Shown: positions 42,307 through 51,551, counted from the stretch's first letter. The stretch: 64,000 nt of DNA from an uncultured Corynebacterium sp. (GCF_943914615.1 NZ_CALUCS010000006.1:51600-115599); one strand, 5' to 3'. Numbers and translations: made by a program. Notes: generated by a model from the letters alone, not told the origin.

Positions 42307-43062
42307 CTATCGCTGCTGACGGTAACCGTGGGGGTCGGAATCGTTCTGGTATCCGGAAGTTCCATTCTGGTAGCCGGAGGCACCAGCGCCCTTGCGCAGT
42401 GCGGAGCGGTCGCGGTTGACAGTGCGCAGTGTGGTGGTGAGGGTGTCCTCGAACTCGGCCAGGGTGGAATCGACGTAGCGGTCGCATTCGGTGCGCAGGC
42501 GGTCGGAATCCGCGTGGGCGGATTCAACAATGCGGTTGGCCTCGGCCTCGGCATTGCGGACGACCTCGGATTCGGAGACCAGGCGGCGCTGCTCAGCCAG
42601 GCCTTCGTCGACGGAGCGCTGGTAGCTGGCGTTACCGTCGCTGACCAGGCGCTCGGCTTCGTCGGCGGCACGGCTGGTGACCGTCTCGTACTCGCGGCGG
42701 GCGTCGCTGACCAGGCGGTCGGCCTGGTCCTCGGCCTGGGCGACGGTGTTGGTCGCGCGGTCCTGGGCATCCTGAAGGATTTGGTTGGCGCGTTCCTGCG
42801 CATCCTGCACGATCGCGTCGGCCTCGGAATTGGCGCTAGAAATGGTTGCGTCGGCCTGGTCCTGAGCGTCGGCAATGATGTCCTCACGGTGGTCGAGGAC
42901 GTCCTGCGCGTCATCCATTTCGATTGGGATCGCGTTGCGCATCTCGTCGAGAATGTCGAGCACCTCGCGCCGTGGAACCATGCAGTTGGAGGTCATGGGC
43001 ACGCCATAGGCCTGCTCCACCATTTGCTGAAGGTCATCCATACCCTGGAATGTTTTGTACAT
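42307..43062 (-). CDS. sepIVA: DivIVA-domain coiled-coil protein, SepIVA-like
   Basis: A 251-residue protein. The N-terminal 60 residues (MYKTFQGMDDLQQMVEQAYGVPMTSNCMVPRREVLDILDEMR) resemble the mycobacterial septation factor SepIVA, whose gene also lies between coaD and rnc. About 120 residues of coiled coil with regular A-D-R-E heptads follow, then a Gln/Gly/Tyr-rich tail with the repeat SGYQNGTSGYQND. It probably acts in cell division or polar wall growth. ATG at 43060-43062 is chosen by comparison with mycobacterial proteins; an upstream ATG at 43092 is possible. Confidence 0.82.
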   Translation of the reverse strand: MYKTFQGMDDLQQMVEQAYGVPMTSNCMVPRREVLDILDEMRNAIPIEMDDAQDVLDHREDIIADAQDQADATISSANSEADAIVQDAQERANQILQDAQDRATNTVAQAEDQADRLVSDARREYETVTSRAADEAERLVSDGNASYQRSVDEGLAEQRRLVSESEVVRNAEAEANRIVESAHADSDRLRTECDRYVDSTLAEFEDTLTTTLRTVNRDRSALRKGAGASGYQNGTSGYQNDSDPHGYRQQR

Positions 43063-43121
43063 GGCATCCACTGTGCCATCACTTGACCTCAACTACAGGT
43101 TTAGACACGCCTTGACGGGCG

Positions 43122-43607
43122 CTAGCCGCGGAACTTCTCCTCCACCGCCGCGACGACCGGCTCCGGCAACAACCCAGAAACGTCGCCGCCGTACTTGGCC
43201 ACCTCCTTGCACAGGGTGGAGGACACGTACCCGTACTCCGGGGAGGTCAGCAGGAAGTACGTCTCTGCGCCCGACAGGCGCTGGTTCATCTGCGCCATCG
43301 GCAGCTCGTACTCGTAGTCCAGGGAGCTGCGCAGCCCCTTGACCATCGCCTGAATATTGTTCTCGTTTAGGTAGTCCACCAGCAGCTTGTCCCACGTATC
43401 GACCGTGATGTTCTTCGGCCCGTTGGGGATGGAGGCGATGGACTTCTCGATCAGCTCGATGCGTTCCTCGGCGGTGAACAGGCCGTTCTTGTTCGGGTTA
43501 TAGGTCACCAGAACCACGACCTCCTCCCAGTTGGCAGCGGCGCGGGTGAAAATATCCAAGTGACCCAGCGTGATGGGGTCGAAAGATCCGGGGCAAACTA
43601 CTCGCAT
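43122..43607 (-). CDS. coaD: Phosphopantetheine adenylyltransferase
   Basis: Fourth step of coenzyme A synthesis: adenylates 4'-phosphopantetheine. It starts MRVVCPGSFDPITLGHLDIFTRAA, with the nucleotidyltransferase TxGH motif at residues 14-17. The second motif is near VSSTLCKEVAKYGGDVSGLLP. 161 residues is the standard size, so the ATG at 43605-43607 is chosen over the longer frame. It is ten bases downstream of rsmD, the common rsmD-coaD pair. Confidence 0.96.
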   Translation of the reverse strand: MRVVCPGSFDPITLGHLDIFTRAAANWEEVVVLVTYNPNKNGLFTAEERIELIEKSIASIPNGPKNITVDTWDKLLVDYLNENNIQAMVKGLRSSLDYEYELPMAQMNQRLSGAETYFLLTSPEYGYVSSTLCKEVAKYGGDVSGLLPEPVVAAVEEKFRG

Positions 43608-43617
43608 GGCACCTAAC

Positions 43618-44187
43618 CTAACCCTCGCCCCGCCAAATCGCCATGTCGAAGCGGGCGATTCCGTAGGTGCGCTTCTTGAGCTTCTGCCCGGTCGGCTCGA
43701 AGCCTTCCGGCCACGCGGTTTCGGGTGAGGCACTATTGCGCTCGACCACCACGACGGCGTCACTAGTAAGAACAGGAATCAGCGCCTCCACCATCTCGGC
43801 GACAGCCTCGTCGGTGAGCTCGTAGGGCGGGTCGGCTAGCACCATCGTGTAGTAGTTGCGCGGGGCTCCGGCCAGGAAGGACGACGCCTTAGCCTCCACC
43901 ACCTGCACCTTCGCCTCGGGCACGACGCGCGCGTTGTCCTTGATGGTCTTCACCGCCGCGTCGCTGTTGTCCACCAGGGTGACTTCCTTGGCCCCGCGGC
44001 TCGCGGCCTCGAGCCCGAGGGCGCCGGAGCCGGCGAAGAGGTCCAGCACGACCTCGTCGACGAAGCCGAAGCGGACCTGCAGGGAAGAGAACAGCCCTTC
44101 GCGGGCGCGATCCGAGGTGGGGCGGGTGCCTTCGCTGGGCACCTTGATGCTGCGGCCGCGGGCGGTTCCGGAGATGATGCGTGTCAT
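43618..44187 (-). CDS. rsmD: 16S rRNA (guanine966-N2)-methyltransferase RsmD
   Basis: Methylates G966 of 16S rRNA. SAM-binding motif I VLDLFAGSGALGLEAASRGA is near residue 48 and the catalytic DPPY motif near residue 119 (VLADPPYEL). The N-terminus MTRIISGTARGRSIKVPSEGTRPTSDRAREGLFSSL matches the family. 189 residues. It is paired with coaD. Confidence 0.94.
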   Translation of the reverse strand: MTRIISGTARGRSIKVPSEGTRPTSDRAREGLFSSLQVRFGFVDEVVLDLFAGSGALGLEAASRGAKEVTLVDNSDAAVKTIKDNARVVPEAKVQVVEAKASSFLAGAPRNYYTMVLADPPYELTDEAVAEMVEALIPVLTSDAVVVVERNSASPETAWPEGFEPTGQKLKKRTYGIARFDMAIWRGEG

Positions 44188-44241
44188 TGTGCTTTGTAAT
44201 CCTGCCTTAATTTTTGCTCGTGGTCGTTACTAGTGCCGGCC

Positions 44242-44454
44242 TTATTGGGCCTCGACCCGCAGAATCACGTCCCCGCCGTGCACATCCTCATAGTCCTGCG
44301 AGTTCGTCCTGCGCACCACCCCGGGCCCCGGCGCGAGCACGGGCGCTTCCAGCTTCAGCGATTCCACCGTGCACAGCGCGTCGCCGGTGTCTACGGTCTC
44401 TCCGTCGGCGACGAGGAAGTGCACAACTCCCGCGAATGGGGCACAGATTTCCAT
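44242..44454 (-). CDS. Small biotinyl/lipoyl attachment-domain protein
   Basis: A 70-residue single-domain carrier protein. The attachment Lys lies in VESLKLEAPV, where biotin carriers usually have AMKM, so the hairpin motif is variant but recognisable. The fold markers GxVHFLVADGETVDTGDALCTVE and the final GGDVILRVEA are present. Related small proteins next to recG/rsmD in corynebacteria are thought to be biotin carriers, but no carboxylase partner lies in this window. Whether it is biotinylated or lipoylated is not decided by sequence. Confidence 0.75.
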   Translation of the reverse strand: MEICAPFAGVVHFLVADGETVDTGDALCTVESLKLEAPVLAPGPGVVRRTNSQDYEDVHGGDVILRVEAQ

Positions 44455-44494
44455 GCCCCAGAGTCTAGCAACTGGTTCGGCGAGTTCTTCTCCC

Positions 44495-46660
44495 CTAGCT
44501 CTTCTCGATGTAGTCCTGGTCGTCGATCTCGATGTCCACCACCAGCGAGCGCGCCAGCTGCTCGTCGTAGGCCACCAGCGCTTCTGCGTAGTCGCGCGCC
44601 GATTCGATGATCTCGCCGTCGGTGCTGAGGTCTAGTAATGACGCCCTTCGCGCCGACCGCCCCGACTGGTCCTGGCCCAGGATGTCTCCTTCGGTGCGCA
44701 TCTTCAGGTCTTCCTCCGCCAGGCGGAATCCGTCGTTGCTTTGCGCCACCACCTGCAGGCGGTGGAAGGAGGGGCTATCCGGCGCGGCGGTGGTGTGCAG
44801 CAGGCACAGCGAGTCCCGGCGCCCGCGGCCGATGCGCCCGCGCAGTTGGTGGAGCTGGGAGAAGCCGAAGTTCTCTGCCTCCAGGATCATCATCATGGAG
44901 GCGTTGGGTACGTCCACGCCGACCTCGATGACGGTGGTGGCGACCAGCACGTCGATCTTCCCAGCGGCGAAGTCCTGCATCACCTGGTTCTTGTCGGCGG
45001 GGTCCATCTTGCCGTGCAGCATCGCCACTCGGCAGCCGGGCAGTTCCTCGGTGGCGATCCGCTCACACCATTCCTCCACACCGGAGCGACCCTCGATGCG
45101 GGGCGCTACCACGTAGGCCTGGCCACCGGCCTTGATCTCCTCGCCCATGCGCTCCCAGGCGCGCCGCACCCAGCGGTATTTGTCGGCGGGTACCACCACT
45201 GTTTCGATCGCCCCGCGTCCGCCGGGCTTGCCGACCAGCGTGATGGGCGTCAGGTCTCCGAACATCGTCATGCCCACAGATCGCGGGATCGGGGTGGCGG
45301 TCATGACCATCATGTGCGGGGTCGCATCCACCGGCGCGGATTCCCGCAGCTTGTTGCGCTGCTGCACGCCGAAGCGGTGCTGCTCGTCGACGATCACCAT
45401 GCCCAGACGGTAGAACTCCACCGAGTCCTGGATCACCGCGTGCGTGCCGACCACAATGTCGGTTTGGCCGGAGACCAGGTCCAGGAGCGTGCGCTGCTTC
45501 TCTGCCTGCTTCTGGCTGCCGACCAGTACGGATACTCGCACGTCGGTGTTTTCCAGCATCTTCACCAGGCTGCGGGCGTGCTGCACGGCCAGGATTTCCG
45601 TCGGCGCGATAAAGGCGCACTGATAGCCGGAGTCCACGGCCCAGAGCATGCTGATCAACGCCACCATCGTCTTGCCGGAGCCGACCTCACCGTGCAGCAG
45701 CAGGTTCGCCGGGGTGGTTCCGCCCAGGCGGGAGCCGATGTCCTCCAGCGCCATCTTCTGCCCCGCGCTGAGGTCGAAGGGCAGCCCCGCGATCAGTTTC
45801 TCCACGTTTTCGCCCGGCGCGAGCGCCATGCCGGTGCGCTTGGTGGCGTCATTGCGCCGTAGAGCCATGACCAGCTGCAGCTCGAGCGCCTCGTTGAACT
45901 TCAGCCTGCGCCGAGCGGGTTCGGGGCCGGCTTCGCTCGGCTGGTGGATGTGCCGTAGTGCGTCGGCGAAGCTAATCAGCGGGCGGCCCTTTCCATCCGT
46001 GGGCCAGGCGGGCGCGCCGGGGTTGCGGCGCGGGAGTGGCAGAAACTCTCCGGGTTCGTCCATTACCCGCAGTACGTGGTCCATCACTCCCAGCATTTCC
46101 GCGGTGGAAGTGCCGGGGCGGCGCTTGTATCCGGCCATCCACGGCTTGGCCAGCAGCTCCTGGGCGGCGGTCTCGGAGCCCATGACGTCCACGATTGTCT
46201 TCAGCGGCCCGAACATGCCGAACTCCGCATCCAGGGCGGGCAGGATGGATACGTAGCTGGGGTTTTTCAGCTCCCACTGGCCATTGAACTCGGAGAGCTT
46301 GCCGTGCAGCAGCATCATCGAGCCCCGCTTGATTCGCTTCCGGTGGTAGGCCACATTCCCGAACAACGCGGAGCGGAAGCTCCGCACACCGTCGGTGAAG
46401 GTAAACGTCAAAAATTTTCTGGGCCCACGCCCGGAGTGGTTGTCTTTCTCCCCCACGCTGAGGATTTCCCCTGCACAGGTATATTTCTCCCCCACCCGCA
46501 GCTCGTCGAGCCCCTGCGGCGAGCCGAGCCGAGCGTAGGTGACGGGGAAGTTCAGCACTGCATCGGCGATGGTTTTGATGCCGGGCTTGTCGGCCAGCCG
46601 CTTCGCGCGGTCGTTGGAGATCGCAACCGACAGCGGGCGCGAGTCCTGCCACCCCAGCAT
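44495..46660 (-). CDS. recG: ATP-dependent DNA helicase RecG
   Basis: Remodels stalled replication forks and Holliday junctions. The N-terminal wedge/OB domain is around residues 55-150. Helicase motifs are HGEVGSGKTMVALISML (I), VDEQHRFGVQQRNKL (II, DEQH), MTATPIPRS (III), VATTVIEVGVDVPNASMMMI (V) and QLRGRIGRGRRDSLCLL (VI). 721 residues, ATG start. Only a three-base gap separates it from the fakA-like gene, so they are cotranscribed. Confidence 0.95.
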   Translation of the reverse strand: MLGWQDSRPLSVAISNDRAKRLADKPGIKTIADAVLNFPVTYARLGSPQGLDELRVGEKYTCAGEILSVGEKDNHSGRGPRKFLTFTFTDGVRSFRSALFGNVAYHRKRIKRGSMMLLHGKLSEFNGQWELKNPSYVSILPALDAEFGMFGPLKTIVDVMGSETAAQELLAKPWMAGYKRRPGTSTAEMLGVMDHVLRVMDEPGEFLPLPRRNPGAPAWPTDGKGRPLISFADALRHIHQPSEAGPEPARRRLKFNEALELQLVMALRRNDATKRTGMALAPGENVEKLIAGLPFDLSAGQKMALEDIGSRLGGTTPANLLLHGEVGSGKTMVALISMLWAVDSGYQCAFIAPTEILAVQHARSLVKMLENTDVRVSVLVGSQKQAEKQRTLLDLVSGQTDIVVGTHAVIQDSVEFYRLGMVIVDEQHRFGVQQRNKLRESAPVDATPHMMVMTATPIPRSVGMTMFGDLTPITLVGKPGGRGAIETVVVPADKYRWVRRAWERMGEEIKAGGQAYVVAPRIEGRSGVEEWCERIATEELPGCRVAMLHGKMDPADKNQVMQDFAAGKIDVLVATTVIEVGVDVPNASMMMILEAENFGFSQLHQLRGRIGRGRRDSLCLLHTTAAPDSPSFHRLQVVAQSNDGFRLAEEDLKMRTEGDILGQDQSGRSARRASLLDLSTDGEIIESARDYAEALVAYDEQLARSLVVDIEIDDQDYIEKS

Positions 46661-46663
46661 GGG

Positions 46664-48205
46664 CTACTCCACCCCGATCTGCACCAGGCACGGGTCGTAA
46701 TCGTTGCCTTGTAGTTCGATGTGGTGGTCGTCGATCTGCACGTCTGGGTATAACTCGGCGAAGGTTGCTTTCAGCCCATCGATGGCGGTCTGGTCAGTCG
46801 CCGGGTCGCTCCACAATAGGGTCACCAGCTCGCCACCGTCGGCCAGCATTGTGCTGAGGGTATCGACCATCGTGTCGGGCGGGCACGTGGCGAAGCGTTG
46901 CGCCTCTACCGCGTCGATCATTTCCTCGACATTGTCGTCCCAGTCCACGGTGGGGTCGTTCACCGCCAGCGCCGCCAGCCCGCCGACCAGCGATTTCGTA
47001 TCGATGATGTCGACCTCTCGCGTCCCGTCTAACCCCTGCAGCGCGGCGACGTCCTGCCCGTTGGTCAGCACGGCAACCGGCCCGTCGCCCAGCCCCTGCA
47101 CTGCTTCACCCAGGGTTTTGTTGTTTGGTGACGCCACCGCCACCGCCCCCGCAGCCTCGAAAAGTCGCGCGACTCCGCCGGTGGGCGTGAGCGCGACGAT
47201 GAACGGTCCTTGGCTTTCCGCCCGCGCCTGGTTGCTCGCGGGGGCTGGTGTGCTTAGGTTTCCGCTGTCGGTGGCTTCCCCGTCGGCGGGCAGAACCTCG
47301 ATACGCAGGTCGGTGACGGTTCCCAGGGCGAAGGCCTTCTCGATGACCTCGCCCGCGCGGTTGGTGTGCACGTGCGCGGTACCGGATTCCGGGCCCAGGG
47401 GTCCGACGATCACGGAGTTGCCATGAGCTTCCAGCAGCTCCCGCAGAGCATCCAGGTTCCCCTCGAAGAAGAACATCACCTCGACCTCTTGCTGGGTTCG
47501 CTCATGGTCTGGCGTGGGGGCGTCCTCAATAAGACCTGCACCGTCCAGAACATCGACCAAGGCTTGCAGAATCACCACGAGACCCTGGCCGCCCGCGTCC
47601 ACCACCCCCGCTTCGGCGAGGACGGGCAGCTGGTTGGGGGTGTTGGCCAGGGCTTCCTCGGCGGCGTGGAGGGCGCGGGTGGCAACGTCCGCGAGGTTCG
47701 GCTCGGCTTCGTGGGCGGCGGTGGCGGCAGCGTCGAGCACGCTGATGACGGTGCCCTCGACGGGCGTGGAAATTGCGGTGCGGACAAAGCCCACCGACTG
47801 CGAGAGAGTATCCGCCACGGCTGGGCCGTCGATGTGACCCTGCGAGGCCGCCTCGGCGAGAGCGCGCATCACCTGGCTGAGCACCAGGCCGGAGTTTCCG
47901 CGGGCGCCACGGACAGCACCGGTGGCCAGGGCGATGGTGACCTCGGGGAGGCTGGCGCCTTCCTCCAGCGCGTCGACCGCCGAGACTGCGGTCGTCATGG
48001 TGTGCGCCATGTTGGAGCCGGTATCGGAATCCGGGATCGGGAAGACGTTTAGGGCGTTAATCGCCTGGCTCTGCTCGCGCAGCCGGCTGGCCGAGAGGCG
48101 AGCCCACTGGGCGACGACGCGCGCGTCAAGCTGAGCGGGCGCCTGACTTACCGGTTGTGCTTCAGCCACCGGCTGCGCCTCTGCCTTCCTGGATTTCACT
48201 CCCAC
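46664..48205 (-). CDS. DAK2-domain fatty acid kinase subunit-like protein
   Basis: A FakA/YloV-type protein. The N-terminal DhaL (kinase) domain includes NALNVFPIPDSDTGSNMAHTMTTAV (about residue 50) and VRGARGNSGLVLSQVMRAL, the metal and ADP sites. The C-terminal DegV-like half runs from about residue 330. In Firmicutes this subunit phosphorylates fatty acids bound to FakB. No FakB lies nearby, and lipophilic corynebacteria import fatty acids, so the role fits but is inferred. 513 residues with a GTG start. It carries a copy of the dispersed word. Confidence 0.8.
   Translation of the reverse strand: MGVKSRKAEAQPVAEAQPVSQAPAQLDARVVAQWARLSASRLREQSQAINALNVFPIPDSDTGSNMAHTMTTAVSAVDALEEGASLPEVTIALATGAVRGARGNSGLVLSQVMRALAEAASQGHIDGPAVADTLSQSVGFVRTAISTPVEGTVISVLDAAATAAHEAEPNLADVATRALHAAEEALANTPNQLPVLAEAGVVDAGGQGLVVILQALVDVLDGAGLIEDAPTPDHERTQQEVEVMFFFEGNLDALRELLEAHGNSVIVGPLGPESGTAHVHTNRAGEVIEKAFALGTVTDLRIEVLPADGEATDSGNLSTPAPASNQARAESQGPFIVALTPTGGVARLFEAAGAVAVASPNNKTLGEAVQGLGDGPVAVLTNGQDVAALQGLDGTREVDIIDTKSLVGGLAALAVNDPTVDWDDNVEEMIDAVEAQRFATCPPDTMVDTLSTMLADGGELVTLLWSDPATDQTAIDGLKATFAELYPDVQIDDHHIELQGNDYDPCLVQIGVE
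47116..47139 (+). repeat. Dispersed T-tract/TGACGCC word, copy 11
   Basis: TTTTGTTGTTTGGTGACGCC followed by ACCG inside the fakA-like gene; core at 47129-47135. Confidence 0.6.
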
Positions 48206-48277
48206 TACCCTAGCGAACCAGCCGGACAGCAGGGCGGTTTGCGGGATCGTGGCGCGTTAGGGGGATACGGGCTGGGC

Positions 48278-48964
48278 TTATATGCGCCAGTCGACGGGCG
48301 CGCCGCCGGAGGCCTCCAGGATCGCATTTGCCCTGCTGAAAGGACGTGAACCGAAGAAACCACGATAAGCGGACAGCGGCGAGGGGTGCGGGGACATCAC
48401 GCAGCGCTGTGACCCGATGAGCGGCGCCAGCTGCTGAGCCTGTTTGCCCCACAGGATCGCGGCGAAGTGTGGGTTGGCGGCGACTTGGCGGACGGCGGCC
48501 TCGGTGATGGCCTCCCAGCCGCGGCCGCGGTGACTACCGGCATTCCCCGCCTGGACGGTAAGCACGCGGTTAAGCAACAGCACACCCCGTTCGGACCAGG
48601 GCGAAAGATCCCCGCTGGTGGGGGCTGGCAGCCCGAGGTCATCCGCGTACTCGCTGTAGATATTCTTCAGCGACTTCGGCAGCGGTTCGCCTGCGGGAAG
48701 CTCAGCGGAGAACGCCAGCCCCACGGAGTGCCCGGGCGTCGGATACGGGTCCTGCCCGACGATCAGCACTTTCACCTGGGTGGGGTCGGCCTCGAAGGCG
48801 CGCAAAATTTTTTCTGGGGCGGGCAGAATCTGCTCCTGCTGGCCCGCCTGCGCGTGCTGTCCCTCAGCCAGTGCACCCTCCAGCACCGACTGCAGCCCCG
48901 GCAGATACCACGCCGGGTGGATCCGCTCGATCAGCTCGTGTGCCTGCTCCCGTACAGAATTCAC
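48278..48964 (-). CDS. ung: Uracil-DNA glycosylase
   Basis: Excises uracil from DNA. The catalytic Asp is in VLIVGQDPYPTPGHSVGLAFS (about residue 65) and the C-terminal active-site loop is MSPHPSPLSAYRGFFGSRPFS. GTG at 48962-48964 (VNSVREQAHELIERIHP) gives 228 residues and lies just after a GAGGGAGAAGG ribosome site. The longer frame to 49012 would overlap thiL. It is 72 bases from the fakA-like gene. Confidence 0.94.
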   Translation of the reverse strand: MNSVREQAHELIERIHPAWYLPGLQSVLEGALAEGQHAQAGQQEQILPAPEKILRAFEADPTQVKVLIVGQDPYPTPGHSVGLAFSAELPAGEPLPKSLKNIYSEYADDLGLPAPTSGDLSPWSERGVLLLNRVLTVQAGNAGSHRGRGWEAITEAAVRQVAANPHFAAILWGKQAQQLAPLIGSQRCVMSPHPSPLSAYRGFFGSRPFSRANAILEASGGAPVDWRI

Positions 48965-48996
48965 GCCTTCTCCCTCGCCTTGCTGTACCGTCTCAA

Positions 48997-49983
48997 CTAC
49001 ACCGACTGCCAACCGGACGTAAACGGCGGGCGTCCGCCGTCAACCAGCACATAGTCCCCCTCACCGTCCCCCTCATCCGAGAGGCTGCGTACAGTCCCGA
49101 TGCGGCGGTAGCCACTTGGCATGCGGGCGTCCGTAGTTCCCAAAAGAGTATGGTCCTCGCCGCCGGTGTAGATCCATTCCAGTGGGTTCTTACCCGTCAT
49201 CTGCGCGGCATGCCGCAGCTTCTCGTCGGGCACCAGAGCCTCCCCATCGAGGTCCAAGCACACCCCGGAGCGCTCCGCGATGGCACACAGGTCCACGATC
49301 AATCCGTCGGAGTTATCCGTCATGGCGCTCGCACCCGTAGCGCGGGCGACGGATCCGCGGCCTGGCTCCAGGCGTGGGGCGCAGTGCCAATCCGCCAGCT
49401 CGTTGAGGATCGGATCGTTCGCCGGGATCGCCTTGCGCGAGCCATAGTGGCGCAGAATCGCCAGACCCGCCGCGCTATAGCCGATCGGCCCGCTGGCGAT
49501 GACCCTCTGCCCCACGCCCGCGCCATCCAAAGTCAGCGCCGCGGCGGGCCCGGAGATCTCGCCCAAGGCGGTAATGGAAATGACCAAGTCTTTGCTGGTC
49601 ACAACGTCCCCGCCGACTAGCTCCGCCGCCCACGGGGAGGCTCCTTCGTCGATGCCGCGCGCAATATCCGCCACCGTCTGCAGCGGCAAATCCCCCGGCG
49701 TGGCGATCGCCATCAGGATCGCGGTGGGGCGTGCTCCCATCGCCTGAATATCCGCGAAGTTCTGCGTTACCGCCTTAACCCCGACCTCCCACGGAGTCGA
49801 GTAGTCGAACGTGAAGTGCCGCCCCTGAACGAGGATGTCCGTCGAGCACACGTGCCGTGAATTGGTGCCTGTGGGCTCCAACACTGCGGCGTCATCGCCA
49901 TTAAGAGAACTCGGTGCGGCCTGGCGGATCGCCGCGATGGTGGCGGCCTCCCCTGCCTCGGCGACGGTCAGTGAAGTGCGCAT
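48997..49983 (-). CDS. thiL: Thiamine-monophosphate kinase
   Basis: Phosphorylates thiamine monophosphate to the active diphosphate. Family features are LNGDDAAVLEP near residue 32, STDILVQGRHFTFDYSTPWEVGVKAVTQNFADIQAMGARPTAIL, and TDNSDGLIVDLCAIAERSGVCLDLD, which hold the Mg-ATP ligands. 328 residues, full length. It is divergent from the DUF3515 gene; thiL-DUF3515 proximity is common in actinobacteria. Confidence 0.94.
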   Translation of the reverse strand: MRTSLTVAEAGEAATIAAIRQAAPSSLNGDDAAVLEPTGTNSRHVCSTDILVQGRHFTFDYSTPWEVGVKAVTQNFADIQAMGARPTAILMAIATPGDLPLQTVADIARGIDEGASPWAAELVGGDVVTSKDLVISITALGEISGPAAALTLDGAGVGQRVIASGPIGYSAAGLAILRHYGSRKAIPANDPILNELADWHCAPRLEPGRGSVARATGASAMTDNSDGLIVDLCAIAERSGVCLDLDGEALVPDEKLRHAAQMTGKNPLEWIYTGGEDHTLLGTTDARMPSGYRRIGTVRSLSDEGDGEGDYVLVDGGRPPFTSGWQSV

Positions 49984-50044
49984 GCAGCCTTTCGGTCGAG
50001 TGATGCTTGGGGTACCGCGACAAGTCTAATTAAGATAATGCGCT

Positions 50045-51208
50045 ATGAGTGACGAATCCACTTCCCCCGTGTCCGCCCCGCGGTATCTGCTGGTGTTGTC
50101 GACAGTGCTGGCCATTCTGCTGATTGTTGTGGTGATCGTGGCGGCGAAAATCACGATGGATAAGAAGGTTTACGCGCCGGTGGCGATGGGGCCGGTGGAT
50201 GCTCCGGAGGCATCGTCGCAGGTGTGCGCCGATTTCGTGGCGGCGCTGCCGCGGGACTTGGGTCGTTTCCGTTCCGTGGAGGTTCGCGACCCGGCGCCGG
50301 ATGGGGTTGCGGCTTATCGTGATTCTTCGGGTGCGGAGTTGTCTGTGCGGTGCGGGGTGAATGTGCCGGATCAGTACACGGTGTTGTCGCCGGTGTTTAC
50401 TTCTGGCGATGCGCGCTGGACCGCCGTTTCCGATGCCACACCGGGCTCTGACCTGCGCACTTGGTACGCGGTCGGGGGTTCGCCTGCGGTCGCGGTGACG
50501 GCTTCTTCCGACGTGGGCAGCGCGCTTGAGGGGGTTGGTTCTACTCTGTCTTCTCTTTATGACGCCAACTCTCCAGCAAAGCCCGCCCCCTACCCACTGT
50601 CCGAGGCTCCGGTGGCCGGCGGCTCCGGTGCTTCCGGCAAGACTGACGGTTCCGGTGACGCAGGCACATCCGGTGGTGCGACCGAGTCCCCGGTGTGCCG
50701 CAAGTTCCTGGAAACTCTGCCGGATGCGCTGGGCGACTGGCGCCTGACGCACATTTCGGCAGGCAGCAAGCATGGTGGGAATACCGGCGACGACAAATCC
50801 GGCAACGGGAAGTCCAGCAGCTCCGGATCTGATGGTGGTTCCAAGGTGAAGAACCCCGATGCGCTGCCCGAGGGTCTGGACGAGTCGGTGTTCGACAAAG
50901 CGCCCAGCGGCTCGGCGACCTACCTGGCTGACGGACACGAGCCGGTGGTAATTCGCTGTGGCCTGGAGATGCCTGAATCCTATGAGCCGGGGGCCAACCT
51001 GACCCAGGTAGATGATGTTCCGTGGTTCTCCGATCCCTCGCTGTCGCGCGGGTCGACGATGGGCCACTGGTATGCCCTGGGCCGGGAGCAGATTGTGGGT
51101 CTGGCGATGCCGCAGTCCGCCGGCGAGGAGGTCATCTCTTCCGTGACCAGCGCAATCTCCGATTCCCTCAAGCAGACTGAGAAGCAGCCCACCCCCGCCC
51201 AGCAATAG
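50045..51208 (+). CDS. Membrane-anchored protein with two DUF3515-like units
   Basis: A 387-residue protein with one N-terminal anchor (about residues 14-36, LLVLSTVLAILLIVVVIVAA) and an extracytoplasmic remainder. Two halves look homologous. The first has VCADFVAALPRDLGRFRSV, AELSVRCGVNVPDQYTV and LRTWYAVGGSPAVAV. The second has VCRKFLETLPDALGDWRLT, PVVIRCGLEMPESYEPG and MGHWYALGREQIVGLAM. Each repeat keeps its two cysteines. A Gly/Ser/Asp-rich linker joins them. DUF3515 has no known function. Single-unit proteins are usual as far as I recall, so the duplication is notable. ATG start, divergent from thiL. Confidence 0.8.
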   Translation: MSDESTSPVSAPRYLLVLSTVLAILLIVVVIVAAKITMDKKVYAPVAMGPVDAPEASSQVCADFVAALPRDLGRFRSVEVRDPAPDGVAAYRDSSGAELSVRCGVNVPDQYTVLSPVFTSGDARWTAVSDATPGSDLRTWYAVGGSPAVAVTASSDVGSALEGVGSTLSSLYDANSPAKPAPYPLSEAPVAGGSGASGKTDGSGDAGTSGGATESPVCRKFLETLPDALGDWRLTHISAGSKHGGNTGDDKSGNGKSSSSGSDGGSKVKNPDALPEGLDESVFDKAPSGSATYLADGHEPVVIRCGLEMPESYEPGANLTQVDDVPWFSDPSLSRGSTMGHWYALGREQIVGLAMPQSAGEEVISSVTSAISDSLKQTEKQPTPAQQ

Positions 51209-51422
51209 CGTGGCCTACCTCTGAGCAGCAGCTCCTGCCCGGCTGCCCCCAGCCCACTGCAGCAACCCGCCTCCCCCGACAATAGCCATCCGCCCAGGTC
51301 CAGCAGTAGCAGCTCACCTCTGCAGCTCAGCACTCCCCACCTCTGTAGCCCAGCGGCCCAGCTCCACAGTCCAACACCCCCATCTGCAACAGGAACCGCA
51401 CGCACACCATGCCATAAGCACT

Positions 51423-51551
51423 GAAATGTCGGAAAAGTTGCAAAACGTCGAAACGCCACCCAGACCCTCACGAGCAAAAAAGCCTCTGACCTGCATATTT
51501 CCACTATTGAAAATATGCCCCAGTAACAAAATGCAACTTTTCCGACATTTC
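51423..51551. repeat. Hairpin element A (inverted-repeat module 1)
   Basis: Perfect 20-bp inverted repeat with arms GAAATGTCGGAAAAGTTGCA and TGCAACTTTTCCGACATTTC. The body contains the shared core AAGCCTCTGACCTGCA (51480-51495) and an inner hairpin CATATTT/AAATATG. It has the same layout as element B. It codes for nothing I can see. It could be a miniature mobile element or a structured RNA. Confidence 0.7.

Noticed and set aside
41035..43086. A 683-residue open frame opposite rnc, DUF177 and sepIVA
   Set aside because: It spans three real genes on the other strand and its composition is that of an antisense shadow in GC-rich DNA.
43753..43776. GACGGCGTCACTAGTAAGAA in rsmD as a further copy
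   Set aside because: The A-rich side is too broken to be convincing; kept as possible only.
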